Below, one piece after another: positions 13,782 to 22,082 of a stretch of 32,944 nucleotides of DNA. Positions within the stretch are counted from its first letter, which is position 1, and the number at the start of each line of letters is the position of its first letter. This DNA comes from Verrucomicrobiaceae bacterium (GTDB taxonomy: Bacteria; Verrucomicrobiota; Verrucomicrobiia; Verrucomicrobiales; V1-33). The translations under genes and the position numbers were made by a program. Where the stretch lies: assembly GCA_027483175.1 (NCBI GenBank), contig JAIXVE010000348.1, forward strand, positions 1 to 32,944, read 5' to 3'. The notes under the pieces are model-generated. The model was not told the DNA's origin and ran no database searches. It worked only from the letters and a program-made list of their open reading frames with translations.

Positions 13782-15101
13782 ATGAAACGCCACTTCCTAC
13801 CCATCGCCGCCGCCGCCTTCACCGCCGCCCTCTCCTCCTCCAACGCCCAGACCGTCATCCGCATCGTCGCCTCCAATGGCGACCGCACCGCCACCCAGAC
13901 CGCCATCTCCAAAATCCTCGCCCCAGGCTGGACGTTCAACGGCACCAACGGCTTCGTCGACACTCCCGGCGGCCTCAGCAACGCCACCGGTGCCAACTTC
14001 GGCGCATGGAGCGGTTCCTACAATGGCAACCCGGTCATCATCAAGGTCTCCTTCTCCGGTGCCCTCGCAGGCATCGCGGCCGTCGCCGGCAACACCGACC
14101 AGCGCTTCGTCCCCACCAACGGCGCCAACGACGGCGTCGTCGTCAATCCGCTAACCACCGCCACCTTCGAAATCGGTAAAGCCGATTTCGGCTTCTCCAC
14201 CAACTTCCAGTCCACCTCGCCCTTCAACGGGGTCTTCCAGGGAGTCAACTACGCCCCCGTCATCGAGGAAGTCGTCGGCGTCTCCCCTCTCGGCTTCTAC
14301 GCCAGCCCGGGCTTCCCCGCCAGCGGCGCTAACATCACCACTCAACTCGCCCAGCTCCTCTACACCTCCGGCTCCGTCACCCTCGCCCAGTTCACCGGCG
14401 ACTTCACTAACGACGTCAACAAAATCGTCTACGGCATCGGCCGCAACACCGACGCCGGTCAGCGCTTCGGCGCTCACACCGAAATCGGCCTCGGCACCAC
14501 CAAAAACGTCCTCGTCTGGTTCCCCTCCGTCTCCGGCCGCACCACCACCAGCGGCATCACCTACGGCGGAACAGTCTCCTCACACCAGCTCTGGCCGGTC
14601 AATCAGCAGCAGGGCACCTTCCCTGTACCGCTCGGCTCCGGAGGCTACAGCTCCGGCGCTCTTCTCGCAGAGAACCTCACCGTCACCCTCGGCCCCGACG
14701 CCTATAAAAACAAATACTTCGACGACGAACTCGGCGACTTCACCTTCCAGTACCCTAACGCTACAGCCGGCCACTACATCGGCTACCTGACCCCGGGCGA
14801 CGCTAACAACCGCGTCCTCGGAGCCAACGGCGTCGTCCCCCTCGCCAGCCGCGGCGTCGCCCTCAAATACAACGGGGTCGACCTCACCGACGCCAATGTC
14901 CGCTCCGGCAAGTACACCGCATGGCTCTACAACCGCATCCTCAAACCACAAAGCGGTCTCACCGGCCTCAAACTCACCTTCGCCAACGCCCTCCGCGACC
15001 AGATCCGCAACGTCGACGCTCCCTTCGGCGGCGGTCTCTTCGATGACGCCAGCTTCAAGGTCTTCCGCTCCACCGACGGCGGTCTCGTCATCCCCAAATA
15101 A
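13782..15101 (+). CDS. Secreted protein, possibly PstS-type binding-protein fold
   Basis: The 439-residue protein has a signal peptide (MKRHFLPIAAAAFTAALSSS, cleavage near NAQ). Mature sequence starts TVIRIVASNGDRTATQTAIS. Several phrases recall phosphate-binding PstS-like proteins: VSFSGALAGIAAVAG, the strand with EIGKADFGFSTNFQ, ITTQLAQLLYTSGSVTLAQF, and IVYGIGRNTDAGQRFGAH, which sits where PstS has its Arg/Ser-Gly-Thr phosphate loop. GKYTAWLYNRIL and FANALRDQIRN near the end also fit a two-lobed binding protein. The resemblance is distant and no ABC permease or ATPase is adjacent. It starts 54 bases after the PEP-CTERM gene and lies 26 bases before the next gene, so it may head the downstream secretion array. 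An unrelated surface protein is possible. Confidence 0.55.
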   Translation: MKRHFLPIAAAAFTAALSSSNAQTVIRIVASNGDRTATQTAISKILAPGWTFNGTNGFVDTPGGLSNATGANFGAWSGSYNGNPVIIKVSFSGALAGIAAVAGNTDQRFVPTNGANDGVVVNPLTTATFEIGKADFGFSTNFQSTSPFNGVFQGVNYAPVIEEVVGVSPLGFYASPGFPASGANITTQLAQLLYTSGSVTLAQFTGDFTNDVNKIVYGIGRNTDAGQRFGAHTEIGLGTTKNVLVWFPSVSGRTTTSGITYGGTVSSHQLWPVNQQQGTFPVPLGSGGYSSGALLAENLTVTLGPDAYKNKYFDDELGDFTFQYPNATAGHYIGYLTPGDANNRVLGANGVVPLASRGVALKYNGVDLTDANVRSGKYTAWLYNRILKPQSGLTGLKLTFANALRDQIRNVDAPFGGGLFDDASFKVFRSTDGGLVIPK

Positions 15102-15127
15102 CACCCGCCCCCGTCTTCTCCTCATCA

Positions 15128-15754
15128 GTGACCAATCCTGGCCATAGGCATTCCGGACCGTTCGCCGGAATCAGCGGCTCCCGCGCAGCGCTCGTCGTCT
15201 GCGCGGGCGCCGTGCTTCTTGCTTTCAGACATGGCGCGGCACCTATCATCAATCCTCAACGCACATCCTCACACCCCGCCAACCCCTCCTCCACACCCAA
15301 CCCTCGCACCGTCGCCGCTCTCCGCCAACCCGACGCTCGACTCTCCCCCGCCTCCTCCCAACCGCCTCGCCTCCCCTCTCCCCAAAGCCTCGCTCCCCAA
15401 GCCTCACCGCCCTCATGGCCGCAGCGTCAGCGATTCCTCGCCGCCACCGCGCGCCGCATCCACTCACTTCCCTCACACACCGAGGTCACTCCCGACTCCC
15501 CCGGCGCCTCGCTCTCCGTCTCAGGACAAAAGCTCTCCGTCTCCGCCGTCACTTCCTCTCCCTCTGAACCGGACGACGTCCTCATCGCCGACCTCTCGCC
15601 AGACAACACCTCGGAATCTCCTCACACTTCCCTCCCGCGCCACCCCGGCTTCTCCCCGGAAGAAGCACTCTTCCGCACCCGGTGGGGATGGAACACATGG
15701 GCCGCCGCTCAACGCGCCGCCTTCCTCAATCTCCACGCCGCTCCGCCTCCATGA
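15128..15754 (+). CDS. Unknown membrane-anchored protein coupled to the TpsB gene
   Basis: The 208-residue protein is not recognised. A hydrophobic segment at residues 20-34 (RAALVVCAGAVLLAF) could be an uncleaved signal anchor. A Pro/Ser-rich stretch at about 40-95 has little predicted structure. The C-terminal part looks folded, with FSPEEALFRTRWGWNTWAAA followed by QRAAFLN. The frame is probably real. Third codon positions are mostly C or G as in neighbouring genes, and its TGA overlaps the TpsB ATG at 15751 (ATGA), the same coupling used elsewhere in this array. Its position directly before the transporter gene suggests an accessory secretion role, perhaps spanning the periplasm. The exact start is uncertain. 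Confidence 0.6.
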   Translation: MTNPGHRHSGPFAGISGSRAALVVCAGAVLLAFRHGAAPIINPQRTSSHPANPSSTPNPRTVAALRQPDARLSPASSQPPRLPSPQSLAPQASPPSWPQRQRFLAATARRIHSLPSHTEVTPDSPGASLSVSGQKLSVSAVTSSPSEPDDVLIADLSPDNTSESPHTSLPRHPGFSPEEALFRTRWGWNTWAAAQRAAFLNLHAAPPP

Positions 15755-17313
15755 CGCGACCCCTCATCATCGCTCTCCTCGCGTCCATCGTCTCCCTTCC
15801 AGCCGCGGATCCCGCCGCCGCCCCTAGCGACACGTTCACCATCCGCGAATACCGCATCAAAGGATCCCGAACGCTCCCGCCACTCGCCGTCGAAGAAGCC
15901 GTCTACCCCTTCCTCGGCCGCGTCCGCACCGTCGCCGACATCGACCTCGCTCGCGCCGCCCTCGAAAAAGCCTATCACGATGCAGGCTTCTCCGCCGTCA
16001 CCGTCGAAGTCCCCGCCCAGGACGGCAACGCCGGCATCATTTTCCTCAACGTCTCCGAAAATCCCGTCGGCAGGCTCCGCGTCCGCGGCAGCCGCTTCCA
16101 TTCCCCCAGCGCCATCACCGCCGCCGCCCCGGAACTAGCCGAAGGCACCGTCCTCAACTTCGCAGACGTCAATCGCGCCGTCCTCCGCCTCAACCGTCAG
16201 CGCGATCTCCGCATCACCCCGGACCTCAAACAAGGCGCCACCCCCGGCACCATCGACATCGACCTCAAAGCCGAAGACTCCCTCCCGCTCCACGGCAGCA
16301 TCGAACTCAACAACCGCCACAACGACGGCACCACGCCCCTCCGCCTCAACGGCAGTCTCTCCTACGACAATCTCTGGCAGGCCGCCCACTCCGCCGGTTT
16401 CAGCTTTCAGGTCGCCCCGGAACGCCCGGACGACGCCACCGTCTTCTCCGCATGGTACCTCGCCCGCTTCCGCGAAATCGATTGGCTCACGCTCCTCCTC
16501 CAGGGCACCAAACAGGATAGCGATGTCTCCACCCTCGGCGGCCTCGCCGTCGCCGGCCGCGGCAATGTCCTCGGTCTCCGCCTCATCGCCACGCTCCCAG
16601 GCAACGAAAAACTCTATCACTCCATCAGCGCCGGTCCCGACTGGAAAAACTTCCGCGAAGACATCGTCCTCGACGGCACCGCCACCTCCACGCCGCTCCG
16701 CTACGTCCCCCTCTCCGTCTCCTACTCCGCCGCCCTCAATAACGGCCCCCACCAGTCCGATATCCAGACCACCCTAACCTTCGGCCTCCGCGGCACCGGC
16801 AGCAATCCCGCCGCCTTCGACTCCAAACGCTACCTAGCCAACGGCAGCTTCGTCCACCTCCGCGCCGACGTCTCCCACACCCACCAGCTCCCCGGCAACG
16901 CCCAGCTCCACGCCCGCGTCCAGGGCCAGCTCTCCAACGACCCGCTCATCAATAACGAACAATTCAGCGCCGGCGGCCTCAGCACGGTCCGCGGCTACCT
17001 CGAATCCGCCGCCCTCGGCGACTCCGCCATCGCCGCCACCCTCGAACTCCGCTCCCCTTCTCTCCTCACAAAATCCGCCACCTCCTCCGACTGGCGCTTC
17101 CACACGTTCATCGACGCCGCCCGCGTCTCCCTCAACGACCCGCTCCCCGAACAACAGGACGTCTTCAACCTCCTCAGCATCGGCGCAGGCACTCGTCTCT
17201 CCATCCGCAATCACCTCGAAGCCTCCCTCGACGCCGGTCTCCCCCTCCGCGCCATCGGCAATACCAACCGCGGCGACTGGTTCCTCTCCGTCCGCCTCCA
17301 ATCCGATTTCTGA
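15751..17313 (+). CDS. TpsB two-partner secretion transporter (ShlB/FhaC/HecB family)
   Basis: The 520-residue outer-membrane protein of the Omp85 superfamily exports a TpsA passenger across the outer membrane. The start is ATG 15751, because it gives the signal peptide MTRPLIIALLASIVSLPAAD; the longer frame from 15682 would bury it. POTRA 1 covers about residues 28-103 (FTIREYRIKGSRTLPPLAVE). POTRA 2 covers about 106-180 and ends in the typical RLNRQRDLRITPDLKQGATP-G pattern. A 16-strand-type barrel follows, with the conserved VRGY motif at 413-416 that plugs the pore, and the C-terminal residue is Phe, as expected for BAM substrates. An ATGA overlap joins it to the upstream gene, and the ExbB-like gene starts five bases later. 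The likely client is the giant TpsA at 23684. It lacks BamA's five POTRAs. Confidence 0.93.
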   Translation: MTRPLIIALLASIVSLPAADPAAAPSDTFTIREYRIKGSRTLPPLAVEEAVYPFLGRVRTVADIDLARAALEKAYHDAGFSAVTVEVPAQDGNAGIIFLNVSENPVGRLRVRGSRFHSPSAITAAAPELAEGTVLNFADVNRAVLRLNRQRDLRITPDLKQGATPGTIDIDLKAEDSLPLHGSIELNNRHNDGTTPLRLNGSLSYDNLWQAAHSAGFSFQVAPERPDDATVFSAWYLARFREIDWLTLLLQGTKQDSDVSTLGGLAVAGRGNVLGLRLIATLPGNEKLYHSISAGPDWKNFREDIVLDGTATSTPLRYVPLSVSYSAALNNGPHQSDIQTTLTFGLRGTGSNPAAFDSKRYLANGSFVHLRADVSHTHQLPGNAQLHARVQGQLSNDPLINNEQFSAGGLSTVRGYLESAALGDSAIAATLELRSPSLLTKSATSSDWRFHTFIDAARVSLNDPLPEQQDVFNLLSIGAGTRLSIRNHLEASLDAGLPLRAIGNTNRGDWFLSVRLQSDF

Positions 17314-17318
17314 ACGCC

Positions 17319-19130
17319 ATGCCTAGCTTCTCCCGCCAGTTCCTCGCCCTCCTCCTCTTCGCAGCCGCCGCCCTCCCGGCCGCCGCCCAGTCATGGTGGA
17401 ACCCCGCATGGTCCGTTCGCCGCACCATCACAGTCAAATCCCCCTCCGCAGTCGCCAGCCCCATCCTTGTCAGGCTCTTCGACGGCAACTTCAACTTCGA
17501 CTCCGCCCAGGACAACGGCGCAGACATCCGCTTCACCTCCGCCGACGGCAAATCCGTCCTCCCTCACCACTTCGAACGCTACGACCGCGACCTCAACGAG
17601 GCCCTCGTCTGGGTCAAAGCCCCCGAATCCTCCACCGGCGATTCCTTCACCATCCACCTCTACACCGGCAATCCCACCGCCACCGCCCCGGAATCCAAAC
17701 CCGCCGCCACCTACGACCCCGACACCACCCTCGTCTATCACTTCTCCGAACCCTCCGGCCGTCCCGCCGACTCCTCCGCCTCCGCCATCGCCGCAACCGA
17801 CTCCTCCATCCCCGTCGCCGGTGCGCTCATCGCCGGAGGCACGCGCTTCACCGGCCAGAACGCCCTCACCATCCCAGCCTCCCCAGCTCTCGCATTCACT
17901 CCCGGATCCCCACTCACATGGTCCGCATGGATCCGCCCCGCCGCCTTCCGTCCTAACGCCATCATCTTCAGCCGCCGCAACGGCCCCGACTCCCTCCTCA
18001 TCGGCGAAGACAACGGCATCCCTTTCCTCGAAATCACTTCCGCCGCCAAAACCCTCCGCACCTCCCCTGGCGCAGCCCTCGCCAAAGACACATGGCGTCA
18101 CCTCGCCGTCACCACCAACGCCTCCTCCGCCACGCTCTGGCTCGATGGCGAACGCTACGCCTCCATCGACGCCCCTCTCCCCGCCCTCGACGGCCCTTCC
18201 TCCCTCGGCCGCGACCCCGATCCCTCCTCCACAGGCTTCAACGGTGAAATCGACGAACTCCAGATCGCCCGCATCACCCGCTCACCGGAATCGCTCCGCT
18301 TCGCCGCGCTCGCCCAGGGCCCCACGCCCAAAGCCGCCGAACTCGTCTCCGTCTCTAACACCGACGAATCCGGCACGCCGCCGCCCAAACCCGGCTTCTT
18401 CAAGGAACACTTCGGCATCTTCGCCGACATCTCCAAATCCCTCACCGTCGACGGCTGGGCCGTCATCATCCTCTGCTCCATCCTCGCCGTCATCGGTGCC
18501 TTCGTCGCCCTCACCAAAATCCTCTACCTCAATCGCATCGACAAAGCATCGCGTCTCTTCACCAGCCGCTGGGACTCGCTCGCCGCCGACATCACCGCCC
18601 TCGAGCGATCTCCGGATGCCTCCGGCCCCTTCTCCTCACGCGAACTAACCCTCGTCCGCCAGTCCCCACTCTTCCACATCTATCACCTCGGCGCTCACGA
18701 AATCACCCAGCGCATCGACGCCGCCCACGGCCGCTTCCCCGGCCTCTCCGCTCGCTCCATCGAAGCCATCAAGGCCCGTCTCGATGGCGGTCTCGTTGAC
18801 GAAGAGGAACGGCTCAACAGTCGTCTCGTCTTCCTAACCCTCAGCATCGCCGGCGGTCCCTACCTCGGTCTCCTCGGCACCGTCATCGGGGTCATGATCA
18901 CCTTCGCCGTCATCGCCAAATCCGGTGAGGTCGAAGTCAACTCCATCGCCCCAGGCATCGCCGGCGCCCTCCTCGCCACCGTCGCAGGCCTCGCCGTCGC
19001 CATCCCCGCCCTCTTCTCCTACAGCTACCTCAACGCCCGCATCACCTCCGCCCTCAACGGAATCCGCCGCTTCATCGACGAGTTCATCACCCGCATCGCC
19101 GAAGCCTACCCCACCGCCGACGACTCATGA
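17319..19130 (+). CDS. exbB: ExbB/TolQ-type proton channel with periplasmic DUF2341 and LamG-like domains
   Basis: The 603-residue protein is more than twice the size of E. coli ExbB. After a signal peptide (MPSFSRQFLALLLFAAAALP, to AAAQ), residues 25-130 are a DUF2341-type domain beginning SWWNPAWSVRRTITV. Residues about 140-335 form a LamG/concanavalin-like fold (LVYHFSEPSG, LTWSAWIRPAAF, DTWRHLAVTTNASSATLWLDG, GEIDELQIARI). The ExbB part follows. Its first membrane helix lies at about 379-402 (GWAVIILCSILAVIGAFVAL), then a cytoplasmic region, then GGPYLGLLGTVIGVMITFAV and GIAGALLATVAGLAVAIPAL, the proton-channel helices with the conserved Thr-Val-x-Gly and Ala-Thr-x-x-Gly. With ExbD it would harvest the proton gradient for TonB. 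The added domains face the periplasm and may bind glycan or a partner protein. The ATGA overlap with exbD couples the two. Confidence 0.92.
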   Translation: MPSFSRQFLALLLFAAAALPAAAQSWWNPAWSVRRTITVKSPSAVASPILVRLFDGNFNFDSAQDNGADIRFTSADGKSVLPHHFERYDRDLNEALVWVKAPESSTGDSFTIHLYTGNPTATAPESKPAATYDPDTTLVYHFSEPSGRPADSSASAIAATDSSIPVAGALIAGGTRFTGQNALTIPASPALAFTPGSPLTWSAWIRPAAFRPNAIIFSRRNGPDSLLIGEDNGIPFLEITSAAKTLRTSPGAALAKDTWRHLAVTTNASSATLWLDGERYASIDAPLPALDGPSSLGRDPDPSSTGFNGEIDELQIARITRSPESLRFAALAQGPTPKAAELVSVSNTDESGTPPPKPGFFKEHFGIFADISKSLTVDGWAVIILCSILAVIGAFVALTKILYLNRIDKASRLFTSRWDSLAADITALERSPDASGPFSSRELTLVRQSPLFHIYHLGAHEITQRIDAAHGRFPGLSARSIEAIKARLDGGLVDEEERLNSRLVFLTLSIAGGPYLGLLGTVIGVMITFAVIAKSGEVEVNSIAPGIAGALLATVAGLAVAIPALFSYSYLNARITSALNGIRRFIDEFITRIAEAYPTADDS

Positions 19131-19519
19131 AAGCCGGCGTCAAAATCGACGACATCAACGTCACCCCCATGGTCGACCTCTACCTGGTCCTCCTCCTCAT
19201 CTTCATCATCATGACCACCGCCGGCGTCCAGGGCATCAAGGTCAATCTCCCCAAAGCAGGCAAGGCCTCACAACTCGACGGCCCCAAAAGCCAGGCCATC
19301 ACCGTCAATCCGGAAAACCGCATCTTCCTCAACACCGTCCCCGTCACCCTCGCAGAACTCGAATCCCGCCTCGCCGCCGAGAAAGCCCGCTCCCCCGAAT
19401 TCCCAGTCGTCGTCCGCGGCGACAACCGCACGCAATACGAGGGCATCATGCAGGTCCTCGATGTCCTCGGCCGTCTCGGCATCACCCAGATCGGTCTCGC
19501 CACCCAGCCAGCCAAGTAA
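19127..19519 (+). CDS. exbD: ExbD/TolR-type proton channel subunit
   Basis: The 130-residue inner-membrane protein pairs with ExbB. A short cytoplasmic start leads into INVTPMVDLYLVLLLIFIIM, which is the family's single membrane helix with the essential Asp (Asp17 here, equivalent to E. coli ExbD Asp25). The periplasmic domain follows, with VNLPKA, ITVNPENRIFLN and PVVVRGDNRTQYEGIMQVLDVLG typical of the ExbD/TolR fold. Its ATG overlaps the exbB stop (ATGA). The TonB-type gene starts four bases after its stop, so a complete Ton inner-membrane complex is encoded in three consecutive genes. Confidence 0.95.
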   Translation: MKAGVKIDDINVTPMVDLYLVLLLIFIIMTTAGVQGIKVNLPKAGKASQLDGPKSQAITVNPENRIFLNTVPVTLAELESRLAAEKARSPEFPVVVRGDNRTQYEGIMQVLDVLGRLGITQIGLATQPAK

Positions 19520-19523
19520 TCCC

Positions 19524-20219
19524 GTGAGCTCCACCCCTCCCGCCAACTCCTCGCTCCGGAACCGCGCCCTCGCCGCCGCCGCGCTCGCCGCCGTCGCCGC
19601 CACCGCCTATCACTTTTCCACAAAGACCCCAGGCACCCCCGAGCCCGCACCCGCCAAACCCTCCCCAGTCCGCATCGTCACCCTCACACCTCCTCCCCCG
19701 CCACCACCCCCGCCTCCTCCACCCCCGCAACGTCAGGATCCGCCAGACGAAGCCCCGAAAATGGTCGAGCAGACTCCCGTCGCCAAAGAAGAACCCAAAC
19801 CGGAACCCGCCAAACCCGCCGACGATCCCCCGCCCCTCGGCACCGGCATCAAAGGCGACGGCGCTCCCGACGGCTTCAACCTCTCCGGCTCCGCAGGCTC
19901 CGGCGGCACCGGCCGCTCCATCGGCGGCTCCTCCCGCAACGGCAGCAAATGGGGCTGGTACGCCGCCAAGGTCCAATACTCCATCGCCGACGCCCTCCGC
20001 CGCGACCCCCGCCTCCGCTCCGCCGTCATGGACGGCCGCGTCCGCATCTGGGCCGATCCCTCCGGCCGCATCACCCGCGCCTCATGGTCCGGCAACCCTA
20101 GCGACGCCTCCCTCGACGCCGCCATCACTGCCGCCCTAACAGGCCTCTCCCTCCCGGAACCTCCGCCCGCACACATGCCCGCTCCCATCGTCCTCCGTCT
20201 CGCCGCTCGCCGCCCCTGA
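19524..20219 (+). CDS. tonB: TonB-family energy transducer
   Basis: The 231-residue protein has a TonB layout. A short N-terminal segment leads into a membrane helix (RALAAAALAAVAATAYHFS) with a His near its end, as in TonB where a helix His is needed for energy coupling. A proline-rich spacer follows, including 13 consecutive Pro and alternating Lys-Pro/Glu-Pro (EEPKPEPAKP), then a Gly/Ser-rich linker. The C-terminal domain (GRVRIWADPSGRITRASWSG, SLDAAITAALTGLSLPEPP) would contact an outer-membrane partner. The start is GTG 19524, four bases after the exbD stop; the longer frame from 19461 overlaps exbD and adds Ser/Pro-rich sequence. The outer-membrane client is unclear: no classical TonB-dependent receptor lies in the window, leaving the porin and TpsB as candidates. 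Confidence 0.85.
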   Translation: MSSTPPANSSLRNRALAAAALAAVAATAYHFSTKTPGTPEPAPAKPSPVRIVTLTPPPPPPPPPPPPPQRQDPPDEAPKMVEQTPVAKEEPKPEPAKPADDPPPLGTGIKGDGAPDGFNLSGSAGSGGTGRSIGGSSRNGSKWGWYAAKVQYSIADALRRDPRLRSAVMDGRVRIWADPSGRITRASWSGNPSDASLDAAITAALTGLSLPEPPPAHMPAPIVLRLAARRP

Positions 20220-20232
20220 TCCCCCTCTTCCC

Positions 20233-22077
20233 ATGCCCTCTTCCCGTCTCGCCAGCTCTCTCCCCCCAGCCGCTCTCCTCCTCGCCGCGGCCCTTAATAC
20301 CCACGCCCAGCTCGCCTCTCCAGCTGCCCCAACGCCCGCACCCGCTACCGCCGAGCCCGCCGCCACCGCCCCCGAGCCCTCCCCGCTCCTCCCGCCCCCA
20401 GGCACCATCACTTCCCCTGCCCCCGCCGCCGCTCCATCCAACAACTTCTCCGTCAATCTCCTCAAACGGCTCGTCGAACGCGGCGCCCTCACCCAGAAAG
20501 ACGCCCAGGAACTCATCCTCCTCGCCGAAGCCGATACCTCCGCCGCAGCAGCAGCCGCCGCCGCTCCACCACCTCCTCCCACTCCCCCTCCAGCCCCCCA
20601 ACCCGACGAACTCCGCGTCACCTACGTCCCCGAAACCGTCCGCAACCGCATCCGCGACGAGGTCCGCGATCAGCTCAAGGCCGAAGCCAAATCCGAAGGC
20701 TGGTTCTCCGAACGCCCCGATTCCCTCGCATGGGCCGAACGCGTCGATCCCTTCGCCGACATCCGCATCCGCTACCAGTTCGATCACTTCCCCGCCGGCA
20801 ACGACAACACCGGAGCCTTCCCTAACTTCAACGCCATCAACACCGGCTCTCCCTTCGACATCAGCGGCAACGAGTTCTCCCCGCAGTACAACGTCGATCA
20901 GGAACGCCAGCGCGCCCGTCTCCGCTTCCGTCTCGGCGCAGAACTCGACCTCGAAGACCACTTCGCCCTCGGCTTCCGCTTCGCCACCGGTCAGGACAAC
21001 TCCCCAGTCTCCGCCAACCAGTCCCTCGGCTGGGCCGGCAATGGCCAGGGCGGCAACTTCTCCAAGTACGCCATCTGGCTCGACCGCGCCTTCCTCGCGT
21101 GGGAACCAAACAGCGACGCCCGCATCATGCTAGGCCGCTTCGATAATCCGTTCTTCTCAACCACCAACATCTGGGCCAACGAAATCGGCTTCGACGGGCT
21201 CGCCGTACAGCTCGAATCCTCCTCCAGGGCCCCCATCGAACCATTCCTCACCGCTGGCGCCTTCCCCGTCTTCAATACCGACTTCAACTTCAGCTCCATC
21301 CAGCCCGCCAAATTCAAAAGCGACGACAAATGGCTCTACGCCATCCAAGCCGGTGCCGACTTCAAGATCGCCAAAGACCTCAAAGCCAAAGCCGCCGTCG
21401 GCTACTATCACTTCCAGAACATCGAGGGCCGTCTCTCCGATCCCTTCACCCCGCTCTCCCCCAAAGACCAAGGCAACACCGACGCCACCCGCCCGTCCTT
21501 CGCCCAGAAAGGCAATACCTACCGCGCCCTCCGCAACATCGTCCCCAGCGAGGTCAACGGCTTCGGAACCCGCGACCAGTACCAGTACTTCGGCCTCGCC
21601 TCGCCCTTCCACGTCCTCACCGCCACAGGCAGTCTCGACTACGACGGCTGGGAACCCATGCGCCTCTCCCTCAACACCGAGTTCGCCAAAAACCTCGCCT
21701 TCGACCGCCACGCCATCGACGCCATCGCCGTCAATAACCGCGGCCCCGTCCCCGTCGGCGGTTCCTCCGGTGCCTTCGACGGCAAGGACACCGCATGGTT
21801 CATCCAGCTAACCGGCGGCGACCCCACCCTCTCCACACGCCACAGCTGGAATGTCTACGCCGCCTACCGCTACATCGGCTCAGACGCCGTCGTCGATGGC
21901 TTCAACGAACAGTTCTTCGGCGGTGGCGGCACAAACGTCAAAGGCTTCACCCTCGGCGCTGGCTTCGCCCTCACCCCGCACGTCAACCTCGGCCTCGAAT
22001 GGTCCAGCACCGACCAGATCTCCGGCCCAGCCCTCCGCAACGACATCTTCCTCATCGACTTCGCCGCCAGCTTCTGA
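20233..22077 (+). CDS. Putative outer-membrane porin
   Basis: The 614-residue protein has a signal peptide (ending near THAQ), then an Ala/Pro-rich segment. A short helical motif NLLKRLVERGALTQKDAQEL is next; motifs of this kind open many putative porins. After another Pro/Ala linker come EPVRNRIRDEVRDQLK-like sequence (here PETVRNRIRDEVRDQLK) and a long barrel region starting near FADIRIRYQFDHFP. Alternating strands such as RLRFRLGAELDLEDHFALGF and ARIMLGRFDNPFF fit a 16-strand barrel. The protein ends in FAASF, with a C-terminal Phe for BAM recognition. The gene lies 13 bases after tonB and five bases before the coiled-coil gene. The resemblance is to the putative porin family often seen with ExbB/ExbD/TonB genes. 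The transported solute is unknown. Confidence 0.82.
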   Translation: MPSSRLASSLPPAALLLAAALNTHAQLASPAAPTPAPATAEPAATAPEPSPLLPPPGTITSPAPAAAPSNNFSVNLLKRLVERGALTQKDAQELILLAEADTSAAAAAAAAPPPPPTPPPAPQPDELRVTYVPETVRNRIRDEVRDQLKAEAKSEGWFSERPDSLAWAERVDPFADIRIRYQFDHFPAGNDNTGAFPNFNAINTGSPFDISGNEFSPQYNVDQERQRARLRFRLGAELDLEDHFALGFRFATGQDNSPVSANQSLGWAGNGQGGNFSKYAIWLDRAFLAWEPNSDARIMLGRFDNPFFSTTNIWANEIGFDGLAVQLESSSRAPIEPFLTAGAFPVFNTDFNFSSIQPAKFKSDDKWLYAIQAGADFKIAKDLKAKAAVGYYHFQNIEGRLSDPFTPLSPKDQGNTDATRPSFAQKGNTYRALRNIVPSEVNGFGTRDQYQYFGLASPFHVLTATGSLDYDGWEPMRLSLNTEFAKNLAFDRHAIDAIAVNNRGPVPVGGSSGAFDGKDTAWFIQLTGGDPTLSTRHSWNVYAAYRYIGSDAVVDGFNEQFFGGGGTNVKGFTLGAGFALTPHVNLGLEWSSTDQISGPALRNDIFLIDFAASF

Positions 22078-22082
22078 CCGCC

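Noticed and set aside
21795-22082. Upstream extension of the coiled-coil gene into the porin gene
   Set aside because: The extension is Arg/His-rich shadow of the porin, and a signal peptide begins at 22083.
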